Shown: piece after piece, positions 1 through 10,891 of the stretch
How positions within the stretch are numbered: the first letter of the stretch is position 1
Layout of the letters: each line of letters begins with the position of its first letter
Origin: Deinococcus sp. YIM 134068
Lineage (GTDB): Bacteria; Deinococcota; Deinococci; Deinococcales; Deinococcaceae
DNA: 64,000 nt
Direction: 5' to 3'
NCBI RefSeq assembly: GCF_036543075.1
Contig: NZ_JAZHPF010000014.1
Span: 1 to 64,000, forward strand
Notes under the pieces: model-generated
The model's input: only the letters and a program-made list of their open reading frames with translations
Told to the model about the DNA's origin: nothing
Databases searched by the model: none
Made by a program: the position numbers and the translations under genes

Positions 1-208
<208 letters not shown>

Positions 209-637
209 CCCTTGCGCCAGCCTGGGTGGGTCTGGCAGAGGCAGATCAAGAAGACCTAATCGGGCCGCATCATCTGGCTGATGCCCAACTCCCCAGTCAC
301 AAGAAGGTTCTGCCCGGCGTCCACTTCCTGCTCGGTGGCCCGCTCGCCGACGCGCTGAGACTGGCGGCGGCGTACGACCTCGCGGCGCGGGTGGGGGGAG
401 GCCGTGGGAGGAGCGGGAGTGAGACGCGGAGACCAAAGACCTCATCTTCACAAAACGGGGGGATACGATTTTCGTGCGGACGTATTGGGCCATGTTGCTC
501 ATCTGGCTTGATGAATGGCCAACGGCTAGCCTCCAGCACAACTACGGCAGAAGAAGCTCTACGAGCAACTGCTCATTTGCTCGTAAAATCCAAAAGGCGT
601 AACGCATCTAAAATCTAAGTCCGCTCACTCTTATACT
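209..637. other. Spacer without a convincing gene
   Basis: Open frames here have unnatural composition (Pro/Arg-rich shadow frames). One minus-strand frame ending near position 260 looks protein-like over about 40 residues but has no start and no recognisable family; it may be a gene remnant. The part from about 450 rightwards is clearly more AT-rich than the rest of the window. Confidence 0.4.
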
Positions 638-643
638 TACTTT
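638..643 (+). promoter_or_regulatory. Leaderless-type -10 box (TACTTT)
   Basis: TACTTT ends 7 bases before the ATG at 651; a second -10-like TATACT lies at 632-637. This spacing is typical of leaderless Deinococcus transcripts and supports the small gene that follows. Confidence 0.45.
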
Positions 644-650
644 ATTCCTG

Positions 651-950
651 ATGTATCAAATATATAAATTTTTCGGACCATTCCGCTCTCACATAGCCGG
701 ACTTGTTGAGGAAGTCAATCTACCGCTTACGTGGGTAACAAGGGCCATCTTCTACGTTCCCATTACAGTTGTTCTTATGGTGGAGGTTTTTGTCGCGATC
801 ACGCTTGTCTTTGCATCCTTTCGATTCAGCAGACACAAATTCTTTGTGATAAACAGCGGCGCAGCAGGACTAATGGTATGCCTTCTCATCTTTCTGTATG
901 GTGCCGTCTATCTCCAGTTCAAACCGATCTTAGATTTTGTGACGCGCTGA
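651..950 (+). CDS. Small two-helix membrane protein, unknown function
   Basis: A 99-residue protein with two clear hydrophobic segments, about residues 30-57 and 70-92, separated by a short basic loop (RFSRHK). It resembles no family I know. Its DNA is much more AT-rich than the surrounding genes and uses codons such as ATA, TTT and TCA that are rare here, which suggests recent acquisition. There is no Shine-Dalgarno sequence, but a -10 box 7 bases upstream fits leaderless expression. It stands alone between the structured RNA and ilvA. Function unknown; the gene is probably real but unproven. Confidence 0.5.
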   Translation: MYQIYKFFGPFRSHIAGLVEEVNLPLTWVTRAIFYVPITVVLMVEVFVAITLVFASFRFSRHKFFVINSGAAGLMVCLLIFLYGAVYLQFKPILDFVTR

Positions 951-975
951 CAGCGGGAGTCAGCCGACCACCTCC

Positions 976-1021
976 TTGTCTACCCCTCCACGTCTCCCCC
1001 GCCCCACCGCGCGCCTATCCT
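976..1021 (+). promoter_or_regulatory. Probable promoter of the ilvA leader
   Basis: TATCCT (1016-1021) ends 6 bases before the ATG of the short leader ORF at 1028, which would put the first transcribed base at the start codon. TTGTCT at 976-981 resembles a -35 but is too far away (34 bases), so only the -10 is well supported. Confidence 0.45.
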
Positions 1022-1027
1022 CTCCTC

Positions 1028-1066
1028 ATGCAAGGGGCGCGAATCATCCGGGTGTTCGGGGACTGA
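1028..1066 (+). CDS. Candidate ilvA leader peptide with adjacent Ile codons
   Basis: A 12-codon ORF, ATG to TGA, encoding MQGARIIRVFGD. It holds two consecutive isoleucine codons (1043-1048) and one valine codon and is followed by an intrinsic terminator and ilvA. It has no Shine-Dalgarno but starts about where a leaderless transcript would start. Bases 1035-1041 can pair with 1080-1086, and 1057-1063 can pair imperfectly with 1089-1097, which overlaps the terminator's 5' arm. That gives the mutually exclusive folds expected of amino-acid attenuation. The pairing scheme is inference from sequence alone. Confidence 0.45.
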   Translation: MQGARIIRVFGD

Positions 1067-1093
1067 CGTTTCCGGCCCGCGCGCCCACGTCCA

Positions 1094-1123
1094 CCCCCGC
1101 GAGGCAGGCGGGGGCTTTTTCTT
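1094..1123 (+). terminator. Intrinsic terminator / attenuator before ilvA
   Basis: A perfect 7-bp stem, CCCCCGC (1094-1100) with GCGGGGG (1108-1114), is followed by CTTTTTCTT. It lies between the leader ORF and the ilvA start with no complete gene upstream that needs it, which favours a regulatory role. Confidence 0.7.
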
Positions 1124-1155
1124 GGAGGGACGGACCTCTTGAGGGAGACTGAGGC

Positions 1156-2703
<1,548 letters not shown>

Positions 2704-2713
2704 TTCTCAGCCA

Positions 2714-2750
2714 TCAGCCGTCAGCAGGAGGGGCTTTTGCTGACGGTTGA
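2714..2750. repeat. Palindromic spacer between convergent genes (TCAGC word family)
   Basis: TCAGCCGTCAGC (2714-2725) pairs over 12 bp, with one G-T, with GCTGACGGTTGA (2739-2750) around a 13-base loop; further GCTGAC/CTGACG words continue to 2770. It may act as a bidirectional terminator but lacks a clean U tract. The same words recur in other spacers of the window. Confidence 0.6.
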
Positions 2751-2770
2751 AAGCTGACCGCTGACGGCTC

Positions 2771-3745
2771 TCAAGGCAGCTCCACCACCCGAACATTCCC
2801 GTCCCGCGCGCTGAGGTACGCCATCCTCTTCCCGTCGGGACTGACGTTCCAATCGCCCTGCCGCACCTGATCGCCGAGGTCGCCGAGGGTGCGCCACGCG
2901 TTGCCCTGAACGTCATACTCGCGCAGGACGTGGGGGGAGCCGTCGGGACGGAGGGGGACGAGGAGGAGGCGTCGGGCGTCGCGCCAGCGATAGGAGCCGA
3001 AGGCGTCCAGGCGGCGGGGAGCCGCGCCCGACGTGGGCCGCACCCACAGGCCGTTGCGTGCCGCCGAGTCGAAGGCGACGTAATAGATCACGCGCGAGCC
3101 GTCCGGGCTGACGCTCACCCCCCGGAAGGAGAGGGCGGAGGCGAGGACGCGACGGGCACCCGTGCGCGTGTCCAGCGTGAACAGGTCGCGGTCGCGGCCC
3201 TGCGGGGTGCGCTTGCCGTTCAGGAGGAGGACGTTCTCGCTGAGCCACCCGCTGATGCCGCCGCCATAGAGGGTGGCGACCTGACGAGGCGAGCCGAACA
3301 CGTCCGCCACGAACACGCGCGAGGAGCGGCGGTCGAAGTTCCCCGCCGTGTCGCTGCGGGTATACGCCAGCCGATTCTCCGAGGCCGTCCACGCCACATC
3401 GCCGCCGCGCGTGGGGAGGGTGAAGCGCCGACTGTCCGCGAGCCGTTCGATGGTCGTGTTCTCGCCTGTACCCGGCCTGACCGCCCAGCGCAGCTTCGGC
3501 GAGAAAAAGGCGACGGTGGAGAAGCGGCGCGTGACCTCTCCCCCGTTCACCGGAACCTGATAGATGCCCGTGGAGGCCCGCGCGGGCGGCCCGTCGAGGA
3601 AGAGGAGCGCCCGCGAGTCCGGCGTCCACACCGCGCCGGGGCAGCACGTTCCCGACAGCACCGCCCGCGACGGCAGCCCCTTCGTGGGCAGGGCGGCGAG
3701 GGCGGGGGCCGTGAGGGCGAGGGCCAGCGCGAGCGTGCGCCTCAT
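2771..3745 (-). CDS. Secreted TolB-like beta-propeller protein
   Basis: 324 residues beginning with a Sec signal peptide (MRRTLALALALTAPALAALP). The mature part is a series of blade-like repeats with WTPDSR, VSPDGSRV and VSPDGKRMAYLS motifs, typical of TolB/WD40-like propellers that act as periplasmic scaffolds. No enzyme motif is visible and the partner is unknown. Its start overlaps the stop of the upstream M23 peptidase by 4 bases (ATGA), so the two are translationally coupled and probably work together at the cell envelope. The start was chosen for the signal peptide and the overlap; the frame stays open well upstream, but that part is a shadow of the peptidase gene. Confidence 0.8.
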   Translation of the reverse strand: MRRTLALALALTAPALAALPTKGLPSRAVLSGTCCPGAVWTPDSRALLFLDGPPARASTGIYQVPVNGGEVTRRFSTVAFFSPKLRWAVRPGTGENTTIERLADSRRFTLPTRGGDVAWTASENRLAYTRSDTAGNFDRRSSRVFVADVFGSPRQVATLYGGGISGWLSENVLLLNGKRTPQGRDRDLFTLDTRTGARRVLASALSFRGVSVSPDGSRVIYYVAFDSAARNGLWVRPTSGAAPRRLDAFGSYRWRDARRLLLVPLRPDGSPHVLREYDVQGNAWRTLGDLGDQVRQGDWNVSPDGKRMAYLSARDGNVRVVELP

Positions 3746-4461
3746 CGCGCCCCTCCCGGCGAGGGCGGCCACGGGCGCGCGAATTCGTTGAGAATCGCCC
3801 CGCCCCGGCGCACCTCCGGCTGGGATTCCGGCGTCTGCCACCTGCGCGGGGCCGAGAGGTCGTACTCGTACCCGCGCCCAAAAGAACCTGCCAGCGCGAG
3901 CGAGTCCCAGTCGGCGGCGATGTACGGCAGTGGGTTGAAGAAGCGCTGGTGAGAGCGGTCGCGCAATTCGAGGTGCAGGTGCGGGGCACTCACGCAGGTG
4001 AACTGCGAGTCGCCGCTCTGCCCGATGACCTGCCCGCGCGTCACCCGCTGCCCGACCCGCAGCGACGACCGGACCCGCAGGTGCCCGTACAGGCTGCTGA
4101 GGTTGCCCGCGTGGTTGATGACGATGTTGTGCGGCGGGCTGCCGTGCGGGCCGTCCACTTCGGCCACCACCCCGTCCCCGATGGAGCGAACGGGCGTGCC
4201 ACAGGGGGCGCTGAAATCCAGCCCCGCGTGGACCCCCTGGAGGTTGACGTAGGTGCTGCGGCGCTGGCGGTACGCGCCCGTCGTGTTGCCGTAGCCCTGC
4301 CCCAGCAGCCACGAGTTCGGCCCCGGTGCCCCCGCGAACGGCAGGCCGAACTGCCGCGCGGGCCTTGCGATGGCGCTGTCCGGCAGGGCGGGCGCGTAGT
4401 GTGCCCACGCCACCGCCCCCCCCGCCAGCAGGGCACCCAGCCCCCAACTTCTCTTCCGCAT
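3742..4461 (-). CDS. M23 family metallopeptidase (LytM-like)
   Basis: 239 residues: an N-terminal membrane anchor or signal segment (MRKRSWGLGALLAGGAVAWA), then a peptidase M23 domain. The zinc ligands are intact: HAGLD supplies the first His and Asp and HLHLEL the H-x-H motif. Such enzymes cut peptide cross-links of peptidoglycan or bind and regulate hydrolases. The start is the first Met before the hydrophobic segment. It is the first gene of a coupled pair with the propeller protein downstream; an unrelated Q-rich secreted protein lies upstream in the same direction. Confidence 0.88.
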   Translation of the reverse strand: MRKRSWGLGALLAGGAVAWAHYAPALPDSAIARPARQFGLPFAGAPGPNSWLLGQGYGNTTGAYRQRRSTYVNLQGVHAGLDFSAPCGTPVRSIGDGVVAEVDGPHGSPPHNIVINHAGNLSSLYGHLRVRSSLRVGQRVTRGQVIGQSGDSQFTCVSAPHLHLELRDRSHQRFFNPLPYIAADWDSLALAGSFGRGYEYDLSAPRRWQTPESQPEVRRGGAILNEFARPWPPSPGGAR

Positions 4462-4580
4462 GAGGGATGCTGACGCACGGGGACCCGCGAAACGGTGCGG
4501 AGGCTTACAGGAGCGTTCCTGGGAGAGAGGGAGGTGGACCCGGACAGCAGCCGAATCCACCCCTTTCCACGGGTCCGAGG

Positions 4581-5141
4581 TCAGCGCAACGAGAGGCTGA
4601 AGCCGTTTCCGAAGCTGATCTGGAGGGTGGTCGCCGCCTGCGAGCGGAAGGTCCGCGTCGTCAGCGCGTTCGTGAGCGGCTGCCCGTGCGGTACGACGAC
4701 GATTCGGTGCTCGCCCGGCCCCACCCGCAGCCGCGTGGCCTGCTGACGCGTCACGTTGTCCAGCACCTTGCGGCCATCGAGGTACACGTCCACCCGGCTG
4801 ATCTCGGCGCGGCGGGCCTGCGAGGGCTGAGCGGGCTGGCGCTGGGACTGTGCCTGACCATTGCGGTTCGGGGTGGTCTGGGTCTGAGTCTGTCTCGTCT
4901 GAGCCTGGTCCGGCTGCTGCTGGGTCGGCTGTTGCGTCCGGGTCGGCTGTTGCGTCCGGTTCGTCGGTGGGCACGCCTGCCGCCCGTCCGTCTGGGGCTG
5001 GCCGTCACGGGGAGCACAGACCTGAGCGGGATTCGCCTGTGCCGAGCGATTCGGTCCGGCATTCGATTGGGCGAGGGCACCGCCGCCGAGCAGGCTGGCA
5101 CTCAACAACACGCTGGTGAACAGGGTGAGGGGACGACGCAT
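4581..5141 (-). CDS. Secreted Gln/Thr-rich protein with C-terminal beta domain
   Basis: 186 residues. A signal peptide (about residues 1-25, ending ALAQ) is followed by a low-complexity Q/T/P-rich linker to about residue 110, then a folded C-terminal part (RVDVYLDGRKVLDNVT, RVGPGEHRIVVV) that resembles PEGA-like domains found on cell surfaces. Two cysteines in the linker (QVCAPR, QACPP) could form a disulphide. The start has a perfect GGAGGAAGT ribosome site. The linker DNA contains a direct repeat of a 17-base unit near 4927-4965, a likely site of length variation. Function unknown. Confidence 0.75.
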   Translation of the reverse strand: MRRPLTLFTSVLLSASLLGGGALAQSNAGPNRSAQANPAQVCAPRDGQPQTDGRQACPPTNRTQQPTRTQQPTQQQPDQAQTRQTQTQTTPNRNGQAQSQRQPAQPSQARRAEISRVDVYLDGRKVLDNVTRQQATRLRVGPGEHRIVVVPHGQPLTNALTTRTFRSQAATTLQISFGNGFSLSLR

Positions 5142-5702
5142 ACTTCCTCCTTTGAACGGGACTTCCGGCGAGGGTGCCGGGAAGCTGTCTTTGACCTTTT
5201 CCAGTCGGAGCGTCCGACCTGCCGCCAGCATGGGCCGCCCGCATCCAGATCGCGTCCACGCCGGATGCAGGAATGACGAAGGAAAGCCTTGTCTGCCTCC
5301 CCTCAAGGGGAGGTGCCCCGAAAGGGCGGAGCGGTCGCCTCCGGCTGCACCATCCTCCCCACCCATCCAAACGTCGCGGTGGCCCAAGCGAGCGATTCAG
5401 CTTCCAAACCTTCTCCCCCCTCCCCGCTATACTTCCCGGTCTATGGCCCGCCCAGCCTGAGAGATGAGGCGGCGGGCAGCGGCGGAACCTCCTTTGACGC
5501 CTGGAGATTCCGACACCGAAAGGAGCGTCCACATTGCGCCCAGACTCCAGTCTTCCGGCCCACATGCGCCGGGTGCGCCTCCAGACTTCCGTCTGGTCGC
5601 TGCCTCTCCTCCTCCCCACCCTGAAAACGCGCCTCATGGCAAAGCCAATCGGCGCTGGGTGGTTCGCTCCGCTCGCCGCCCTGACGGGCGTGGAGGTCTT
5701 TT
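5142..5702. other. 561-bp spacer with a small dispersed repeat and hairpins
   Basis: No gene is convincing here. It holds a copy of a dispersed repeat (5277-5345) and a perfect hairpin CCAGAC-TTCC-GTCTGG near 5581-5600. The last 20 bases carry the GGAGG ribosome site of der. The promoter of der must lie in this region but no consensus pair stands out. Confidence 0.5.
5277..5345 (-). repeat. Small dispersed intergenic repeat, partial copy
   Basis: Read on the minus strand this segment aligns with the element at 35931-36042: both share GACC-CTCCGCCC-TTCGGGGCACCTCCCCTTGA (gapped where they differ) and then an AAGGC tail. It folds as nested stems CCTCCCC/GGGGAGG and CCCC/GGGG. No terminal inverted repeat is preserved here. 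Confidence 0.6.
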
Positions 5703-7028
<1,326 letters not shown>

Positions 7029-7174
7029 GGGCTGTTGGCTTGTCGTTCGTGGACCGGGGGAAACCTCGGTTCACTTGCTTTTGGGAAGATGGTGGCTTCT
7101 TCGTCCATTCGGCAGAGACCGACCTCCGCCAACTCGCGCTTTCAGGTGTCAGGAGACTGCCGCAGCATGGGCGT

Positions 7175-7804
7175 ATGAGACTTGTCACCGCGCCCTACCT
7201 CGAACAGACGGCGGGCTGGCCCTCCACCGGGCGTCACATCCTCGCGCAGTTTGACGACACATCCGTCGTCGTGTATCAGGCGTACCGTCCGGCCATCGGG
7301 CACCACGCCGCCACTCACGGTCGCTTCGGCGGCGAGTACAGCTTCTCGCGCATGAGCTGGATCAAGCCGAATTTCCTGTGGATGATGTATCGCTCCGGCT
7401 GGGGCACGAAGCCCGATCAGGAGGTGACGCTCGCCCTGCGGCTGAGGCGGGAGGGCTTCGAGGAGCTGTTGGCACAGGCCGTCGCGTCCTCCTTCGGGGC
7501 CTCGCCCTTCTCCACCCAGGAGAGCTGGCGGGCCGCGCTGCAACAGTCCGACGTGCGCCTCCAGTGGGACCCGGACCACGACCCGGCAGGGCAACCGTTG
7601 GCGCGGCGGGCCATCCAACTCGGCTTACGCGGCAGGGCGCTGCGCCGCCTCAACGACGAGTGGCTGCTGGATGTGGAGGACATCAGCGACTTCGTGCGGG
7701 AGCAGCGTGCCCACATCGCCACCCCGGAGAGGTTGCTTACGCCGCTGGAGCGGGTCTATCCCGTCTTCAATTCAGCGACCGCTGAACGCCTCGGCCTGGG
7801 GTGA
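7175..7804 (+). CDS. DUF4291 family protein
   Basis: 209 residues with the highly conserved family block (YQAYRPAIG, then SFSRMSWIKPNFLWMMYRSGW) near the N terminus. The family is widespread in bacteria and some eukaryotes; its biochemical function is not known to me. The start ATG follows a weak AGGAG about 15 bases upstream; the frame also runs open into der, but the family alignment begins only a few residues after this ATG. It ends one base before the convergent membrane-protein gene. Confidence 0.88.
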   Translation: MRLVTAPYLEQTAGWPSTGRHILAQFDDTSVVVYQAYRPAIGHHAATHGRFGGEYSFSRMSWIKPNFLWMMYRSGWGTKPDQEVTLALRLRREGFEELLAQAVASSFGASPFSTQESWRAALQQSDVRLQWDPDHDPAGQPLARRAIQLGLRGRALRRLNDEWLLDVEDISDFVREQRAHIATPERLLTPLERVYPVFNSATAERLGLG

Positions 7805-7805
7805 G

Positions 7806-8159
7806 TTACGCCCTCCCCTTTCCCTCCCGCATCGCCACCCAGTCCTCCCACGCGAGCGCGGGCAGCAGCACGAAGCTCCCGACGAACAGCGTGGCAATCG
7901 CCGCCGGGATGCGTACCGCCGTCCTCCCGTTCAGCACGAGGTAGAGCGCCCCGAGGCTGCTGAGAACGCCGATGTCCATGAACATGACGCGGGCAAAGGT
8001 GCTCTGCCGCAGCGTGCCCACGGTGCCGAGGTCGCCGGTCTGGGCGCGTCCGAGGATGGCAGTCAGGACGAGGAGACCGAAGAGGACGCCGTAGAGCTTG
8101 AGCCGTTCGGGGCCGGGCGTGCGGTATCTCTCCAACCAGGCGGGCGCGGGTTTCGTCAT
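7806..8159 (-). CDS. Small integral membrane protein, unknown function
   Basis: 117 residues with three hydrophobic helices (about residues 22-40, 58-78 and 85-103) and a basic N terminus. No family recognised. A TACGCT box lies 5 bases upstream of the ATG, indicating a leaderless transcript. Its stop nearly touches the stop of the convergent DUF4291 gene, with no room for a separate terminator. Confidence 0.7.
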   Translation of the reverse strand: MTKPAPAWLERYRTPGPERLKLYGVLFGLLVLTAILGRAQTGDLGTVGTLRQSTFARVMFMDIGVLSSLGALYLVLNGRTAVRIPAAIATLFVGSFVLLPALAWEDWVAMREGKGRA

Positions 8160-8164
8160 GGCCC

Positions 8165-8170
8165 AGCGTA
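8165..8170 (-). promoter_or_regulatory. Leaderless-type -10 box (TACGCT)
   Basis: Ends 5 bases before the ATG at 8159. Confidence 0.5.
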
Positions 8171-8244
8171 CCCGTTCGAGGGTCGGGAAAAAGCCGGGAC
8201 GAACCCTGAACGCTCCTCACACCCGCCCCCGCTCGCGCCGTGGG

Positions 8245-8250
8245 TACGGT
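8245..8250 (+). promoter_or_regulatory. Leaderless-type -10 box (TACGGT)
   Basis: Ends 5 bases before the ATG at 8256 of the small lipoprotein gene. Confidence 0.45.
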
Positions 8251-8255
8251 AGGCT

Positions 8256-8417
8256 ATGTCAACCTTCCTGCGGTGGATGCTGAGCGGTCTCCTCGTCTTC
8301 AGCCTCGCGGCGTGCGGCCCTGCGGGCGAGGGGGACGACGACGAGGACGGCACGGCGGTCGAGCAGAACGAGGGCGGGGGCGACGGGGACGACAACGACA
8401 ACGACGAGGGCAACTGA
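8256..8417 (+). CDS. Tiny acidic lipoprotein (53 residues)
   Basis: The ORF encodes a lipoprotein signal peptide with lipobox LAAC (Cys20), followed by a mature part of only 34 residues made almost entirely of Asp, Glu, Gly and Asn. Such a polyacidic tail on a lipid anchor would place negative charge at the membrane surface and could bind divalent metal; that role is inference. A -10 box 5 bases upstream fits leaderless expression. It precedes the sugar dehydrogenase gene by 43 bases and may be cotranscribed with it. Confidence 0.6.
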   Translation: MSTFLRWMLSGLLVFSLAACGPAGEGDDDEDGTAVEQNEGGGDGDDNDNDEGN

Positions 8418-8460
8418 ATACGGTCACACTCTGCGGCCTGCTTAAGCGCCACACTGACGC

Positions 8461-9591
8461 ATGACCTCAGCCCGTCTGCCCGCCGCGCTGGTCCTCGCCG
8501 CCACTCTGCTCACCGCCCCGGCGTGGGCGCAGAACGACACGCCGCAGGTCCGCTTCGTCCCCTTCGTGAGCGGATTAGAGCAGGTGACGACCCTGACACA
8601 CGCGGGCGACGGTTCGGGCCGGATGTACGCGACCGAGCAGCGGGGCCTCGTGCGAGTGATCGAGGGCGGACGGCTGCGCGCCCAACCCTTCCTCGACGTG
8701 AGCAACCTGACCCGCGCGGGCGGCGAGCGCGGGCTGCTGGGCCTCACCTTCGACCCGGCCTATAAGACCAACCGCCGCCTCTACGTCCACTACACCGACC
8801 GGGGCGGGAACACGGTGCTCGCGCGCTACACGGCCACCCCCGACTTCAGCCGCGCCGACCCGCAGAGCGCCCGCATCCTCTTCACCGCCGAGCAGCCCTA
8901 CGCCAACCACAACGGCGGTCAGGTCGCCTTCGGTCCCGACGGCTTCTTGTACCTGGGGCTGGGCGACGGCGGCAGCGGCGGCGATCCGCAGAACAACGGG
9001 CAGAAGCTCGGCACGCCGCTGGGCAAGCTCCTGCGCTTCGACGTGAAGGGCAACGAGGCGCGGCCCGCCCCCGGCAATCCCTTCCTCAACCGGGAGGGCG
9101 TGAACCCCAACATTTGGGCCTACGGGCTGCGGAACCCGTGGCGCTTCTCCTTCGACCGGGAGACGGGCGACCTGATCATCGCGGACGTGGGCCAGAACGA
9201 GTACGAGGAGGTCAACCGCCAGCCCCGCGCGAGCAAGGGCGGCGAGAACTACGGCTGGCGCATCCGTGAGGCGAGGAGCTGCTTCGAGCCGTCGGACGGT
9301 TGCCGCACCCAGGACCTCGTGGACCCCGTGTTGCAGTACGGGCGCAACGAGGGCCAGAGCATCACGGGCGGCTACGTGTACCGGGGAAATGCCGTCCCCG
9401 CGCTCAAGGGCCAGTACGTCTTCGCCGACTTCGGCACGGGCAACGTCTGGGCCTCCCGCACGAACGGGCAGAACTGGAGCAAGGTCCGCCTGGGTCGCGT
9501 GCAGAACCCCTCCACCTTCGGCGAGGACGAGGCGGGCGAGGTGTACGTGGCGGAGTACGGAAGCGGGCGGGTGCTGCGGCTGGGGCGGTGA
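8461..9591 (+). CDS. PQQ-dependent sugar dehydrogenase (GSDH/YliI family)
   Basis: 376 residues with a Sec signal peptide (ending APAWAQ) and a six-bladed propeller of the glucose/sorbosone dehydrogenase family. Family signatures are LLGLTFDP, NHNGGQVAFGPDGFLYLGLG and RNPWRFSFD. It should oxidise aldose sugars outside the cytoplasmic membrane with PQQ as cofactor. A Cys pair (RSCFEPSDGC) is present near residue 280. No pqq biosynthesis gene is in the window, so cofactor supply cannot be judged. Confidence 0.88.
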   Translation: MTSARLPAALVLAATLLTAPAWAQNDTPQVRFVPFVSGLEQVTTLTHAGDGSGRMYATEQRGLVRVIEGGRLRAQPFLDVSNLTRAGGERGLLGLTFDPAYKTNRRLYVHYTDRGGNTVLARYTATPDFSRADPQSARILFTAEQPYANHNGGQVAFGPDGFLYLGLGDGGSGGDPQNNGQKLGTPLGKLLRFDVKGNEARPAPGNPFLNREGVNPNIWAYGLRNPWRFSFDRETGDLIIADVGQNEYEEVNRQPRASKGGENYGWRIREARSCFEPSDGCRTQDLVDPVLQYGRNEGQSITGGYVYRGNAVPALKGQYVFADFGTGNVWASRTNGQNWSKVRLGRVQNPSTFGEDEAGEVYVAEYGSGRVLRLGR

Positions 9592-9651
9592 GGAATTCAC
9601 CCTCCCCAAGTTCCTTACACTTTATGATGTTTGGTAAGGAAGGAGGGGACT

Positions 9652-9975
9652 ATGAATCGCATCGTCCGCAGCACCATCACGAGCAAGGGTCAGATCACCC
9701 TGCCCAAAGCCATCCGCGATCACCTGCGCGTGAGTGGGGGGGAGCAGATCGAGTTCGTCGTGGACGGCGAGACCGTCACCGTCCGCAGCGTCACGCCGTC
9801 GCAGAATCCCTTCGCCGCCTGGTTGGGTGTCGCCCCTTTGCCAGATGGGCAGACCGTGGCTGGTCTCATCCGGGAGATGCGCGACGGGGAGGACGGCCCG
9901 GACCCGGCGCGTGAGGGGGGACCGGGGGCGCGCGTCGTCCACCTCCACTTCGGCGAACCCATCCCCAGGAATTGA
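9652..9975 (+). CDS. AbrB/MazE-type antitoxin of a VapBC-like module
   Basis: 107 residues with an N-terminal SpoVT/AbrB swapped-hairpin DNA-binding domain (TITSKGQITLPKAIRDHL) and a C-terminal segment (NPFAAWLG...REMRDGED) that should embrace the toxin. The start is set by GGAGG 6 bases before the ATG; an in-frame TTG at 9631 is less likely. The toxin gene begins 4 bases after the stop, so the pair forms an operon, and such antitoxins repress their own promoter. The antitoxin at 55462 is a paralogue with a similar C-terminal block. Confidence 0.85.
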   Translation: MNRIVRSTITSKGQITLPKAIRDHLRVSGGEQIEFVVDGETVTVRSVTPSQNPFAAWLGVAPLPDGQTVAGLIREMRDGEDGPDPAREGGPGARVVHLHFGEPIPRN

Positions 9976-9979
9976 CGGC

Positions 9980-10405
9980 GTGCGAGTTAGCCTCGACACG
10001 AACATCATCGTGGGCATCTGGTCGGGCACACCCGAAGGCCAGCGAGATTTGCTGACCCTTCAACACCTCCAGCAGGGCGGCGACGAGTTGCTCGTCTGCG
10101 GTGTGGTGTACACCGAGTTGTGTGCCCATCCCGGCATGAACCGCTCTCGGGTGGACGCCTTCCTGACCTCGACCAACATAGACCTGGACTCGTCCATGCC
10201 GCCCACCGTGTGGGCCGACGCGGCAGATGTAAATCACGCCTACCAGGTCCGGCGGCGGCGTGGTGGCGTCTCCATCCCAAAGCGGGTTGTGCCCGACTTT
10301 CTCATCGGCGCGCACGCCCTCCACCGCGCCGACCGGCTCATGACTCGCAACGGCGCGGATTTCAACGACTTCCCCACCCTGACTCTGTTCGTACCCGTGC
10401 CCTAA
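9980..10405 (+). CDS. PIN-domain toxin (VapC-like ribonuclease)
   Basis: 141 residues from a GTG start 4 bases after the antitoxin stop. The PIN acidic residues are present: Asp in SLDTNI, Glu in YTELCAH, Asp in VPDFLIGAHAL and a late Asp in NGADFND. PIN toxins are Mg-dependent endoribonucleases that cut tRNA or rRNA and are held inactive by the cognate antitoxin. The gene is intact, unlike its relative at 55037-55465, and serves as a template for reading that pseudogene. Confidence 0.87.
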   Translation: MRVSLDTNIIVGIWSGTPEGQRDLLTLQHLQQGGDELLVCGVVYTELCAHPGMNRSRVDAFLTSTNIDLDSSMPPTVWADAADVNHAYQVRRRRGGVSIPKRVVPDFLIGAHALHRADRLMTRNGADFNDFPTLTLFVPVP

Positions 10406-10429
10406 CGCAGAGATGGAGTTAAGACAAGC

Positions 10430-10891
10430 TCACCCCACCTCGACGACCTCCTCCACCCCCCCGTCCTCGTCCACGCGGAGTCGGGGGGTGCCGAGCGGAA
10501 CGGTGAGGGTGACGGTCCGCAGATACGCCTGCATCCGCTCGGGCATCTCGGAAAGTTGGAAGGGCGTGCGCGGTGCGGCGACGAGGCGGTAGACGCCCGG
10601 CTCGCCCGGCACATGGTCGTAGACGTAGGCTCCCCGGCGCTGCGGAGGCGTGAGGTGTTCGTCGAAACCGCCCGCGACCGCGCCCGGTTCCTCGGTTTCG
10701 GGCCGCACGTCGATCCAGACGTGGACGGACTCCAGCAGCTCCTCGGACGCGAGCGCCGCCGCCGGAACGTGGGGGTCGCCCGCCGCCAGAAACTGCGCGA
10801 CGTGCCCCCGCTCGTCGGTGGCGAACCAGTCGAACTCCACGCCCGTGATCTCCTCGCGGGTGATGACGGTATGGCCTTCCGTCAGGCTCAC
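10430..10891 (-). CDS. Hypothetical protein cotranscribed with pgm
   Basis: 153 residues, acidic, no signal peptide or membrane helix. The N-terminal motif [17 protein letters not shown] recurs, as far as I recall, in small cytoplasmic proteins of unknown function that often sit beside unrelated genes. Its ATG overlaps the pgm stop by 4 bases, so it is translated by coupling from the phosphoglucomutase message. No function can be assigned. Confidence 0.72.
   Translation of the reverse strand: MSLTEGHTVITREEITGVEFDWFATDERGHVAQFLAAGDPHVPAAALASEELLESVHVWIDVRPETEEPGAVAGGFDEHLTPPQRRGAYVYDHVPGEPGVYRLVAAPRTPFQLSEMPERMQAYLRTVTLTVPLGTPRLRVDEDGGVEEVVEVG

Noticed and set aside
2771..4447. Single 558-residue protein instead of separate propeller and M23 genes
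   Set aside because: The N-terminal half of that frame is the out-of-frame shadow of the M23 gene; the propeller has its own signal peptide and an ATGA overlap.
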